Of a stretch of 57,621 nt of DNA, positions 35,146-42,813 are shown one piece after another; positions within the stretch are counted from its first letter, which is position 1; the number at the start of each line of letters is the position of its first letter. The notes below the pieces were generated by a model that saw nothing but the letters and a program-made list of their open reading frames with translations, ran no database searches and had not been told where the DNA came from. Origin of the DNA: an uncultured Lachnospiraceae bacterium. Lineage in GTDB: Bacteria > Bacillota > Clostridia > Lachnospirales > Lachnospiraceae. Both the position numbers and the translations under genes were made by a program. The stretch spans positions 1-57,621 of the forward strand of contig CANRWO010000019.1 in NCBI GenBank assembly GCA_947643615.1. The letters run 5' to 3'.

Positions 35146-35206
35146 GGCTTTATCTGCCAGTTTTTTATCTGTCGGGCTTTACCCGCCAGTTTTATCTGCC
35201 AGGCTT
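35146..35206. repeat. Short tandem repeat in the histidine-kinase leader
   Basis: Four imperfect units, on the transcribed minus strand CTGGCAGATAAA, CTGGCGGGTAAA, GACAGATAAA and CTGGCAGATAAA, lie 27-87 bases before the kinase start codon. Confidence 0.6.
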
Positions 35207-35385
35207 CTTTTCCGATGGAAGGAGGGCCTTCCAGGCGCTCTCCCGCCGGAGGCATGCATTGTCAATTGCATGCTTCCCAGTGTCGGTCCCTTTTGCCCAA
35301 ATACCTGATTATATTATTGAAAAATATGATGCCCGGCTGCAGCTGACGGTAATCGCCCGGGATTCCGCGAGAATTTATGGTGGTG

Positions 35386-35428
35386 CATATCCCGGGGAGG
35401 TTGATTTTCAAACATACCCCGGGATATG
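35386..35428 (-). promoter_or_regulatory. Perfect 12-bp inverted repeat at the start of the kinase leader
   Basis: CATATCCCGGGG (35386-35397) and CCCCGGGATATG (35417-35428) form a strong stem with a 19-base loop, just downstream of the predicted transcription start of the histidine-kinase operon. It could be a 5' stabilising hairpin or an operator. Confidence 0.5.
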
Positions 35429-35439
35429 AAAAGAAAAAG

Positions 35440-35468
35440 TTATTATCTATTATATAAAAAGATGTCAA
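35440..35468 (-). promoter_or_regulatory. Promoter of the YesM/YesN-type operon
   Basis: On the minus strand, TTGACA (complement of 35463-35468) and TAATAA (35440-35445) are 17 bp apart. The leader to the kinase start is about 310 nt. Confidence 0.5.
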
Positions 35469-35497
35469 CTTTTACAATGAAATTACGCAAAATATAC

Positions 35498-35527
35498 AAA
35501 AAGTAACAGAATATGAAAAAAGTATAT
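35498..35527. promoter_or_regulatory. Candidate operator: 30-bp motif shared with 5964-5993
   Basis: Differs from 5964-5993 at a single base (C for T). It is 30 bp upstream of the -35 box of the two-component operon, a normal place for an AraC-family activator, and 143 bp upstream of the -35 box of the glycyl radical operon. Confidence 0.5.
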
Positions 35528-35669
35528 TTTTTTCGGCGCCATGCAGCGCCGGGGCGGAACTTATGCAATATTTTTTCGAAAACCAATAAATCCCAAGACA
35601 AACCTCATCAAGAATCCAATGAAAACCAAAATAAACCCACAAAATTTAATAAAATAACTCTTGGTTTTA

Positions 35670-35698
35670 TTGACATGCGGGGAGTGTAGGCATATACT
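35670..35698 (+). promoter_or_regulatory. Promoter of the glycyl radical enzyme operon
   Basis: A perfect TTGACA (35670-35675) and TATACT (35693-35698) with a 17-bp spacer. The transcript would have a leader of about 325 nt containing the 15-18-bp repeats at 35777-35966. Confidence 0.75.
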
Positions 35699-35776
35699 GA
35701 GGATATGGGTTTAAACCGTGTGGAAATGATACGGCACATATGGAATACTTTGAAATCATCAGCCAGTAAAAGCAGA

Positions 35777-35966
35777 ACAGGGAAAGCCAAGTAAACAGGG
35801 AAAGCCAAGTAAACAGGGAAAGCCAAGTAAACAGGGAAAACCAAGTAATAGAAAGCCAAGTAAACAGGGAAAGCCAAGTAATAGAAAGCCAAATAAACAG
35901 GGAAAATCAAGTAATAGAAAACCAAGTAAACAGGGAAAACCAAGTAATAGAAAGCCAAGTGAACAG
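35777..35966 (+). repeat. Minisatellite in the glycyl radical enzyme leader (15/18-bp units)
   Basis: About eleven units alternate between ACAGGGAAAGCCAAGTAA (18 bp) and TAGAAAGCCAAGTAA (15 bp), all with the core CCAAGTAA. The frames across it give repetitive peptides with no homology, so it is taken as untranslated leader. The ribosome site AAAGGAG for the enzyme lies beyond the array. Confidence 0.8.
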
Positions 35967-36031
35967 AAAAAACAAAGTAAAATAAGCAAAGCAAGCAGAA
36001 TAAAGAAAACAGAACCGTGAAAGGAGCCGTT

Positions 36032-38557
36032 ATGGAGAAGTATTACACTCTTGAAATCCCCAAAACAGACAGAATTCCGAAACTGGTGGCGCATTTGTAT
36101 GCGAAGATGCCCGAGATAGAGTCGGCCAGGGCCAGGCTGATCACGGAATCCTACAAAGAGACCGAGGCGCTGCCTGTCATAATGCGCAGGGCGAAGGCTT
36201 TCGAGCATATTTTGGACAACATTCCCATTATTATCCGGGAGAATGAACTGATCGTGGGAAGCACCACCATCGCCCCCAGAGGATGCCAGACCTATCCGGA
36301 ATTTTCTTATAAGTGGCTGGAAGAGGAATTCGAGACCGTGGCGACCCGTAAAGCGGATCCCTTTTACATAGCGGATCAGACCAAGAGAGAGCTTCTGGAG
36401 GCGGACGCTTACTGGGAGGGGAAGACCACCAGCGAGCTGGCCACTTCCCTGATGGCCGAAGAGACCAGGAAAGCCATCGACCACAATATTTTTACCCCCG
36501 GAAATTATTTTTACAACGGTGTGGGACATGTCACCGTACAGTACGACAAGGTGCTGGCTGTGGGTTATGAAGGCATTATCGCACAGGTGGAGGAGGAGCT
36601 TGCAAAGTGCGACCCCGGCGACCGGGATTACTGCACCAGAAGCCAGTTCCTGCAGGCTGTGCTCATCAGCTGCCGGGCGGTGATCCGTTATGCCCTGCGT
36701 TACGCGGAGCTGGCGGAGAAGGAGGCTGCAGGGTGCGCCGACGGGGCCAGGAAGAAAGAACTCCTGCAGATCGCTTCCAACTGCCGCCGTGTGCCTGCAA
36801 AGGGAGCCACCGGCTTTTACGAGGCGTGCCAGAGTTTCTGGTTCGTGCAGCAGCTTTTGCAGATCGAGTCCAGCGGGCATTCCATTTCCCCCGGGCGCTT
36901 TGACCAGTACATGTATCCTTATTATAAGAAGGATCTGGAAGAGGGCAGGCTGACCAGGGAATTTGCCCAGGAGCTTCTGGACTGTATCTGGGTGAAGCTG
37001 AACGATTTAAACAAATGCCGTGACGCCGCAAGCGCGGAGGGATTTGCGGGTTACAGCCTGTTCCAGAACCTGATCGTGGGGGGCCAGGACAGGGACGGCA
37101 ATGATGTGACCAATGACCTTTCCTTTATGTGCATCACTGCTTCCAAGCATGTATTTCTGCCCCAGCCTTCGCTGTCCATCCGGGTGTGGAACAAGACGCC
37201 CCATGCGCTGATGCTGAAGGCGGCGGATCTGACCAGGACGGGAATCGGACTTCCCGCCTACTATAACGACGAGGTGATCATTCCCTCCCTGCTGAACATG
37301 GGCCTGACCATGGAGGACGCCAGGGAGTACAATATCATCGGCTGTGTGGAACCCCAGAAGGCCGGCAAGACGGAAGGCTGGCATGACGCGGCTTTTTACA
37401 ACATGTGCCGCCCCCTGGAGCTGGTGTTCTCCAACGGTTATGACAAGGGGGAGAAGATCAGCATTGAGACCGGTAGAGTGGAGGATATGGCCACCTTCGA
37501 GGAGTTCTATGACGCTTATAAAAAGCAGATGAATTATAATATTTCCCTGTTGGTGAATGCGGATAACGCCATTGACGTGGCCCATGCCACCCGTTGTCCC
37601 CTGCCTTTCCTCTCCTGTATGGTGGATGACTGTATCAAGAGGGGAAAGACGGTGCAGGAAGGGGGAGCTGTCTACAATTTTACCGGCCCCCAGGGTTTCG
37701 GCATCGCCAATATGGCGGACTCCCTCTATGCCATTAAGAAGCTGGTGTTTGAGGAGAAGAAGGTGACCCTTGCCGAGTACAAGCGTGCCCTTGCCATGAA
37801 TTACGGACAGGGTTTTGACGAGATTTCGGCGGCGGAGATTGCAACACAGATCGTCAGGGAGATGGAAGCGACAGGCATGAAGGTGGACGAGAGCCAGATT
37901 GCGGCCATGATTGCAACCGTTATGGATACGGAGCTTCCTGCGGAGGAGAAGCAGAAATACGAGGCTCTCAGGGCCATGATCGACGAGGTGCCCAAATTCG
38001 GAAATGATATCGAGGAAGTGGACATGTTTGCAAGGGATGTGGCATATACCTACACCAGGCCTCTGCTGCATTACCAAAATCCCAGGGGAGGACAGTTCCA
38101 GGCCGGACTGTATCCCGTGTCCGCCAATGTGCCCCTGGGCGCCCAGACAGGCGCTACCCCGGATGGCAGGCTGGCCCACACTCCTGTGGCGGACGGTGTG
38201 TCACCCTCCGCAGGCAAGGATGTGCACGGCCCTACCGCAGCGGCAAATTCCGTGTCCAAGCTGGATCACGGCATTGCCTCCAACGGCACGTTGTTTAATC
38301 AGAAATTCCATCCCACGGCGCTTTCCGGGGAGAAGGGCCTGGAGAATTTTGTGGCGCTGATCCGTTCTTATTTTGACCAGAAGGGCAGCCATATGCAGTT
38401 TAACGTGGTGGACAGGGAGACGCTGCTGGACGCACAGAAGCATCCCGAGAAGTATGCCCACCTGGTGGTGAGAGTGGCGGGGTACAGCGCATTGTTTACA
38501 ACCCTTTCCAAGTCGCTGCAGGATGACATTATCCGGCGTACGGAGCAGGGATTTTAG
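36032..38557 (+). CDS. Glycyl radical 1,2-propanediol dehydratase (B12-independent)
   Basis: The ATG at 36032 follows AAAGGAG. This 841-residue enzyme dehydrates (S)-1,2-propanediol to propionaldehyde with a protein radical. Catalytic residues can be placed exactly: His166 (GVGHVTVQY), Ser284 (SSGHSISPG), Cys438 and Glu440 (IIGCVEPQ), Asp452 (GKTEGWHD), and the radical-bearing Gly817 (RVAGYSA). Positions 166/284/438/440/452 coincide with those I recall for the Roseburia inulinivorans propanediol dehydratase, which separates it from choline lyase and pyruvate formate-lyase. It has no N-terminal encapsulation peptide, unlike most other enzymes of the locus. It is oxygen-sensitive and needs the activase at 39437. 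Glycerol dehydratase activity is possible. Confidence 0.92.
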   Translation: MEKYYTLEIPKTDRIPKLVAHLYAKMPEIESARARLITESYKETEALPVIMRRAKAFEHILDNIPIIIRENELIVGSTTIAPRGCQTYPEFSYKWLEEEFETVATRKADPFYIADQTKRELLEADAYWEGKTTSELATSLMAEETRKAIDHNIFTPGNYFYNGVGHVTVQYDKVLAVGYEGIIAQVEEELAKCDPGDRDYCTRSQFLQAVLISCRAVIRYALRYAELAEKEAAGCADGARKKELLQIASNCRRVPAKGATGFYEACQSFWFVQQLLQIESSGHSISPGRFDQYMYPYYKKDLEEGRLTREFAQELLDCIWVKLNDLNKCRDAASAEGFAGYSLFQNLIVGGQDRDGNDVTNDLSFMCITASKHVFLPQPSLSIRVWNKTPHALMLKAADLTRTGIGLPAYYNDEVIIPSLLNMGLTMEDAREYNIIGCVEPQKAGKTEGWHDAAFYNMCRPLELVFSNGYDKGEKISIETGRVEDMATFEEFYDAYKKQMNYNISLLVNADNAIDVAHATRCPLPFLSCMVDDCIKRGKTVQEGGAVYNFTGPQGFGIANMADSLYAIKKLVFEEKKVTLAEYKRALAMNYGQGFDEISAAEIATQIVREMEATGMKVDESQIAAMIATVMDTELPAEEKQKYEALRAMIDEVPKFGNDIEEVDMFARDVAYTYTRPLLHYQNPRGGQFQAGLYPVSANVPLGAQTGATPDGRLAHTPVADGVSPSAGKDVHGPTAAANSVSKLDHGIASNGTLFNQKFHPTALSGEKGLENFVALIRSYFDQKGSHMQFNVVDRETLLDAQKHPEKYAHLVVRVAGYSALFTTLSKSLQDDIIRRTEQGF

Positions 38558-38612
38558 AACGTATAGGTGGCAGGGATGATTGCCCAGGCTTTTGCACGGA
38601 GGAAAAAACAGG

Positions 38613-39380
38613 ATGATCGTAAAGAATGATTACCCGATACTGGAGTACAGCACGGACAAAACAGCCATTATTAATCCTGGCCGGCATTCCCTGATTTTTC
38701 CCCGGCTTTGCCTTGTAACCTTTTTCAGAGAGGTGCTTGCAGGAGCAGTGGAAAAGTACGGCGGGACTGTAGTCGGGACATATATTTCTGAAATGAAGGA
38801 GTTCCCTTTGTACCGGTTTGAGGTGGAGGGGACGGAGGTCTGTGCCATCCAGGCGGTGGTGGCGTCGGGTTCCATCGCCATGATGACGGACTGGCTCTAC
38901 GGTGGCGGGGTGGAGGCCATCGTCTGCTGCGGATGCTGCGGTGTGCTGGCCGACATTCCGGCGGGTGATGTAATCATACCCGTGCGTGCGCTGAGGGATG
39001 AGGGAGCCTCTTATCAATATCTGCCTCCTGCCCGCTTTATTGATCTTCCAGACAAACCGATACAGTGTTTCCGGCAGGTGCTTGACATACATCAGATCCC
39101 TTATGTGGAATGTGCCACATGGTCCACGGACGGCTTTTACAGGGAGACCGGGGAGATGGTTGACTACCGGAGGCAGGAAGGCTGTAAGGTGGTGGAGATG
39201 GAATGCGCGACTATGGCTGCCATTGCTGAGTTCCGTGGAAAAGTATTTGGGCAGCTGCTTTACAGCGGAGATATTCTGACAGGAAATGCGGAGGATTATG
39301 ATGACAGGGACTGGAACCATAATACTTCGGCAAGGGAAAAGCTGTTTGGCCTTGCGCTGGAAGCGCTTCGCATGCTGTGA
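38613..39380 (+). CDS. Nucleoside phosphorylase (uridine phosphorylase-like)
   Basis: The ATG at 38613 follows GGAGGA by nine bases. The 255-residue protein belongs to the nucleoside phosphorylase superfamily: CGCCGVLADIPAGDVIIP near the substrate pocket, RDEGASYQYLPPAR, the WSTDGFYRET loop and CKVVEMECATMAAIAEF, whose VEME segment binds ribose. It would cleave a nucleoside to base and pentose-1-phosphate. The position between a glycyl radical enzyme and its SAM-dependent activase is unusual; turnover of 5'-deoxyadenosine released by the activase is one speculative role, ordinary nucleoside salvage another. Confidence 0.85.
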   Translation: MIVKNDYPILEYSTDKTAIINPGRHSLIFPRLCLVTFFREVLAGAVEKYGGTVVGTYISEMKEFPLYRFEVEGTEVCAIQAVVASGSIAMMTDWLYGGGVEAIVCCGCCGVLADIPAGDVIIPVRALRDEGASYQYLPPARFIDLPDKPIQCFRQVLDIHQIPYVECATWSTDGFYRETGEMVDYRRQEGCKVVEMECATMAAIAEFRGKVFGQLLYSGDILTGNAEDYDDRDWNHNTSAREKLFGLALEALRML

Positions 39381-39436
39381 CGGTTTTTTGCCCCAAAAGG
39401 GAACGAGACAGGCTGTCCGCCGGAGGAATGAATAGA

Positions 39437-40228
39437 ATGGATTATTTACAGACAAAAGGACGTATTTTTGACATACAGCGGTATTCCATACATGACGGCA
39501 GGGGTATCCGCACCATCTGCTTCTTGAAAGGCTGCGTCCTGCGCTGCAAGTGGTGCTGTAACCCGGAATCACAGGAGTATGCCGTCCAGGAGATGACAGT
39601 CCGGGGAAAGACCAGGGTCATCGGGCAGGATGTGACCGTGGCGGAGGTCATGGAGACGGTGGAGAAGGACAGGCCTTATTACAACCGGTCCGGCGGCGGA
39701 TTGACGCTGTCCGGCGGTGAGAGCCTCTGCCAGCCGGAGTTTGCCAGAGATCTGCTTCGGGCGGCAAAAGCGGCGGGCATCAACACTGCCATGGAGAGTA
39801 TGGCCTGCGCCAAATGGGAGGTGATCGGGCAGATCCTCCCGTATCTGGACCATTATCTGATGGATATTAAGCACATGAACAGCGCCAAACATAAGGCTTA
39901 TACCGGAAAGGGCAATGAACTGATGCTGGAGAATGCAGGGAAGATCGCAGCTTTTCGGCAGACGAAGCTGAGCATCCGTGTTCCGGTGATCCCCACCTTT
40001 AATGACAGCATTGAGGAGATAAGGGATATTGCCGTATTTGCGGATAAGCTTCCGGGGGTGGAGGACATTTACCTGCTTCCCTATCACAGGCTGGGGCAGG
40101 ATAAGTATGAGGGACTGGGCAGAATGTATGAATTGCCGGATATTCTTCCGCCGGAGCCGGAGCATATGCAGATGTTGAAAAAGGTGGTGGAGGCCAACTC
40201 GAAGCTGAGGTGTCAGATCGGGGGCTAA
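39437..40228 (+). CDS. Glycyl radical enzyme activase (radical SAM), compact form
   Basis: The ATG at 39437 is used because GGAGGA (39422-39427) touches the earlier ATG at 39428. The 263-residue protein installs the glycyl radical on the dehydratase using SAM and a [4Fe-4S] cluster held by Cys33, Cys37 and Cys40 (GCVLRCKWCCNPES). Further motifs are YNRSGGGLTLSGGESL and YLMDIKHMNSAKHK. The ferredoxin-like insert with extra Cys clusters, usual in activases of dehydratase-type glycyl radical enzymes, is absent between CNPESQ and the SGGE motif, so it is as compact as pyruvate formate-lyase activase. Its target is the enzyme at 36032. Confidence 0.9.
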   Translation: MDYLQTKGRIFDIQRYSIHDGRGIRTICFLKGCVLRCKWCCNPESQEYAVQEMTVRGKTRVIGQDVTVAEVMETVEKDRPYYNRSGGGLTLSGGESLCQPEFARDLLRAAKAAGINTAMESMACAKWEVIGQILPYLDHYLMDIKHMNSAKHKAYTGKGNELMLENAGKIAAFRQTKLSIRVPVIPTFNDSIEEIRDIAVFADKLPGVEDIYLLPYHRLGQDKYEGLGRMYELPDILPPEPEHMQMLKKVVEANSKLRCQIGG

Positions 40229-40337
40229 GTGTGCATATTAAAAAGAGAATAGCGGGCTTCCCGGCATTTCTGATAGTTGGTTTTGTGGGTACGGCTTAAC
40301 CGGTCAGGTGTGATACATGGGAAAAAAGGAGGAGGAT

Positions 40338-40385
40338 ATGCCGGAGACGGCGGAGTTTTGCGATGAATTGAGGAAAGAACGATAG
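40338..40385 (+). CDS. Possible 15-residue leader peptide or gene remnant
   Basis: A very short frame, MPETAEFCDELRKER, has a strong AAGGAGGAGGAT ribosome site but no known homologue. It ends 41 bases before the GyrI-like gene. It could be a translated leader, a new small protein or a chance match. The rest of the 197-bp gap 40229-40425 shows nothing else. Confidence 0.2.
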   Translation: MPETAEFCDELRKER

Positions 40386-40425
40386 GGGAAGTAGTGCATT
40401 TCCTCGGGAAAAGGAGGAATTTTTA

Positions 40426-40911
40426 ATGGCTGTTACGATTTTGGAGGTAAAACGGGAAAGCTGTCCTGCAGCACGGTTGATCGGTAAAAGGTATGCAAGC
40501 AGTCCGGATTGGAATGAATGGAAGGAAAAAAACTGGTTCGAAACGCTGGAAGCAGGGCAATGCCTTCCGTTTAACGGAGACGCTTACATCGGGGCTGTGC
40601 ATATAGTAGAGGGTATGCCCGAATATTGGATCGGTATGCTTTTTCCGGAAAATGCAGAAGTTCCAGAGGGGTTTGCTTTCATTGATATTGAGCCCATGGA
40701 GTATGCTGTGTTCTATTTGTGTGATAAGGAAAAAAGCGGTGATTTTTATACCATGGATACGCACAACCGGTGTCTGGAGGAATGTAAAGCCCGTAATTGG
40801 ATGCGGAAGGAAGATGACTGGTGTCTTGAAAGGTACAATTGTCCCCGGTTCACGACACCGGATGAAAAGGGTAATGTGATTTTTGATTACGCAATTTCGA
40901 TTCTGTGCTGA
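40426..40911 (+). CDS. GyrI-like/AraC effector-binding domain protein
   Basis: This 161-residue single-domain protein resembles the GyrI-like small-molecule-binding fold: an N-terminal beta strand (VTILEVKRESCPAARLIGKRY), a central GAVHIVEGMPEYWIGMLFP, and FAFIDIEPMEYAVFYLCD. Stand-alone members bind hydrophobic ligands or act as accessory regulators; the role here is unknown. An AAAAGGAGG ribosome site precedes it. It is the last intact gene before the gap that carries the microcompartment promoter. The assignment is by general pattern and is moderate. Confidence 0.55.
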   Translation: MAVTILEVKRESCPAARLIGKRYASSPDWNEWKEKNWFETLEAGQCLPFNGDAYIGAVHIVEGMPEYWIGMLFPENAEVPEGFAFIDIEPMEYAVFYLCDKEKSGDFYTMDTHNRCLEECKARNWMRKEDDWCLERYNCPRFTTPDEKGNVIFDYAISILC

Positions 40912-40944
40912 TTCGAAATATGGGACAGTGCAGGAACTTCTCAT

Positions 40945-41142
40945 TTGGGAGGTATCCTCCCGGTGGAGGCGGGAAACTGGTATGACGGCTACCCCTTCAT
41001 GAAGTTCCGGCATCTATATAACCCCAAGTCCGTGGTGGAGGCGATGCCGCGCCACAGGTATTTTAACTGCCGGACGATCAGGGAGGCCTGCGACGCCCGG
41101 AAGGTGCCCCTGTGGATCCATCTGGGGTACCTGGCAAGATGA
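40945..41142 (+). pseudogene. Unidentified gene fragment
   Basis: An open stretch of 65 codons contains WYDGYPFMKFRHLYNP and RHRYFNCRTIREACDARKV, which read like part of a real protein rather than random sequence, with no clear ribosome site and no recognisable family. The 3' continuation is broken by stops. It lies in the 488-bp gap between the GyrI-like gene and the aldolase and is probably a decaying remnant. No other gene is seen in the gap apart from the promoter at 41337-41365. Confidence 0.3.
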
Positions 41143-41322
41143 CAGGTCCGCTGACTCTGTCATACGGCAGACCAGGGACAGGCGGTATACGCAGGCGCTG
41201 GAGGGGTATTCCGGCGAGATACTGCTGGCGGGGTGAATTGTGATAAGGACAGTAAGGGTAAGCCCCACAGCTGTGTGATCGAAAAATGGCATATGGGATA
41301 TGATATGAAAACGACACAAAAC

Positions 41323-41365
41323 CAACATTATCCATGTTGACTTGTGTGGTGTATAGATTTATAAT
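41323..41365 (+). promoter_or_regulatory. Strong promoter of the microcompartment operon with overlapping palindrome
   Basis: TTGACT (41337-41342) and a perfect TATAAT (41360-41365) are 17 bp apart. The inverted repeat CAACAT (41323-41328)/ATGTTG (41334-41339) overlaps the -35 box, a good place for a repressor; the DeoR-type regulator at 50480 is the obvious candidate. The aldolase start is 35 bp beyond the -10 box. Confidence 0.75.
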
Positions 41366-41399
41366 AAAACAAGAAACAACAAAAACAGGAGGAATCAAA

Positions 41400-42206
41400 A
41401 TGCAAAACGAGTATGAGATCAAAAAAGAGATTTGTGACATCGGAAAGAGGATCTACAACAGAAACATGGTTGCCGCAAACGACGGCAATATCTCTGTGAA
41501 GCTCAGCGACAATGAATTCCTTTGCACCCCTACCGGCGTGTCCAAAGGCTTCATGACCCCTGAGTATATCTGTAAGGTAGACGCACAGGGCAATGTCCTG
41601 CAGGCAAACGGTAATTTCAAACCCTCATCCGAGATCAAGATGCATATGAGAGTATATCAGGAGAGACCTGACGTAAAGAGTGTGGTACATGCCCATCCCA
41701 TGTATGCGACCACCTTTGCCATCGCAGGCATTCCTCTGACCCAGCCGATCATGCCGGAAGCGGTTATCGCGCTTGGCTGTGTGCCTATCGCAAAATACGG
41801 CAGACCTTCCACCATGGAGATCCCCGATGCAGTGTCCGAGTATGTTCAGTACTTTGATGCGGTGCTGTTGGAGAACCACGGTGCTTTGACTTATTCCGAT
41901 TCCCTGTTGAGCGCATATCTGAAGATGGAATCCGTTGAGTTCTATGCGCAGCTGCTGTACCAGTCCAGGATGCTTGGCGGGCCCAAGGAGTTCACTCCCC
42001 AGCAGGTAGAGGATCTGTACGAGATCAGAAGACAGTTCGGCATGAAGGGCCGCCATCCCGCAAATCTTTGCCCTGCTTTGAAGGAAGGCAAACCCAGCTG
42101 CCATAACTGCGGCGGAAACTGCGGTGAGCATAAGAATGGGGCTGCAACTTCTCCTGAGCTGGTTGCGGAGATCACCAAGAAGGTGCTGGAGCAGCTGGGC
42201 AAATAA
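41400..42206 (+). CDS. Class II aldolase (fuculose/rhamnulose-1-phosphate aldolase type), encapsulated
   Basis: The ATG at 41400 follows CAGGAGGAATC. This 268-residue zinc aldolase cleaves a 6-deoxy-ketohexose-1-phosphate to lactaldehyde and dihydroxyacetone phosphate. It has AANDGNISVKLSD at the N-terminus, the zinc ligands VVHAHPMYAT and LLENHGALTYS, and a catalytic Glu in this fold. After a Cys/Gly-rich linker (SCHNCGGNCGEHK) it ends in an amphipathic helix (SPELVAEITKKVLEQLG), an encapsulation peptide directing it into the microcompartment. This enzyme is the hallmark of fucose/rhamnose-type GRM5 loci. Fuculose versus rhamnulose preference cannot be decided. Confidence 0.88.
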   Translation: MQNEYEIKKEICDIGKRIYNRNMVAANDGNISVKLSDNEFLCTPTGVSKGFMTPEYICKVDAQGNVLQANGNFKPSSEIKMHMRVYQERPDVKSVVHAHPMYATTFAIAGIPLTQPIMPEAVIALGCVPIAKYGRPSTMEIPDAVSEYVQYFDAVLLENHGALTYSDSLLSAYLKMESVEFYAQLLYQSRMLGGPKEFTPQQVEDLYEIRRQFGMKGRHPANLCPALKEGKPSCHNCGGNCGEHKNGAATSPELVAEITKKVLEQLGK

Positions 42207-42264
42207 TCGGACAGGCATTCCTGTCAATAGATAAGGGACCGGTTCGGAATGAAAGAGACCGATT

Positions 42265-42813
42265 ATGACAAATACAGAAATTGAAACCATTGTCCGCCAG
42301 GTCTTAGACCGGAGGCTGGACAGTCGGAGCGGTACAGAGGTGCAGGCAAAACTGCCTGCAGGGCCTGTGGCGGCAAACGGCGGGACCGTGATTCCCACCA
42401 TGCCCCTGAAGCTTGCGGTGAAGCTCATCGAGCGGATCGAGGCGAAGGCGGCGGAGTGGGATATGAGAGTGGTGACGGCCGTCTCCGACGCGGCAGGAAG
42501 GCCCGTCGCCATCCATTGCATGGACGGCGCGTACATAGGAAGCTTCGACGTGGCATTAAACAAAACCTACACATCCATTGCCTTTCAGATGTCCACCGCG
42601 GAACTGGGTAAGCTGAGCCAGCCGGGAGAATCCCTTTACGGCATCCAGTTTACCAATGAGGGGAAGATTACCATTTTCGGCGGCGGCGAAATCTTAAAGC
42701 ATGAGGATGTGATCATCGGGGCGTTGGGAGTCAGCGGCGGTTCTGCAAAGCAGGATACGGATCTGGCGGCTTACGGACGTTCCGTTTTGAAGGAGGTAAT
42801 ATCGTGCTTGTAA
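42265..42813 (+). CDS. GlcG/HbpS (DUF336) family protein with encapsulation peptide
   Basis: This 182-residue protein has an N-terminal amphipathic helix (TEIETIVRQVLDRRL) of the encapsulation type, a linker, then the GlcG/HbpS-like domain (TMPLKLAVKLIERIEAKA; MRVVTAVSDAAGRPVAIHCMDGA; FGGGEILKHEDVIIGALGVSGG). The same domain occurs at the C-terminus of some PduO proteins. It is regular in propanediol and glycyl radical microcompartment loci, but its function is not settled; cofactor or haem binding has been proposed for relatives. It overlaps the pduP start by ten bases and is thus coupled to it. Confidence 0.8.
   Translation: MTNTEIETIVRQVLDRRLDSRSGTEVQAKLPAGPVAANGGTVIPTMPLKLAVKLIERIEAKAAEWDMRVVTAVSDAAGRPVAIHCMDGAYIGSFDVALNKTYTSIAFQMSTAELGKLSQPGESLYGIQFTNEGKITIFGGGEILKHEDVIIGALGVSGGSAKQDTDLAAYGRSVLKEVISCL

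Noticed and set aside
35608..35994. Long minus-strand frames encoding repeats such as FPVYLAFYYL across the leader of the glycyl radical enzyme
   Set aside because: The frames are open only because of the 15/18-bp tandem repeat; they have no ribosome site or homology and run against the operon.
36032..38557. Choline trimethylamine-lyase or pyruvate formate-lyase identity for the glycyl radical enzyme
   Set aside because: There is a single active-site cysteine in GCVEPQ with Asp452 and His166, aldolase and PduP/PduL neighbours, and no choline-locus genes; these point to diol dehydratase.
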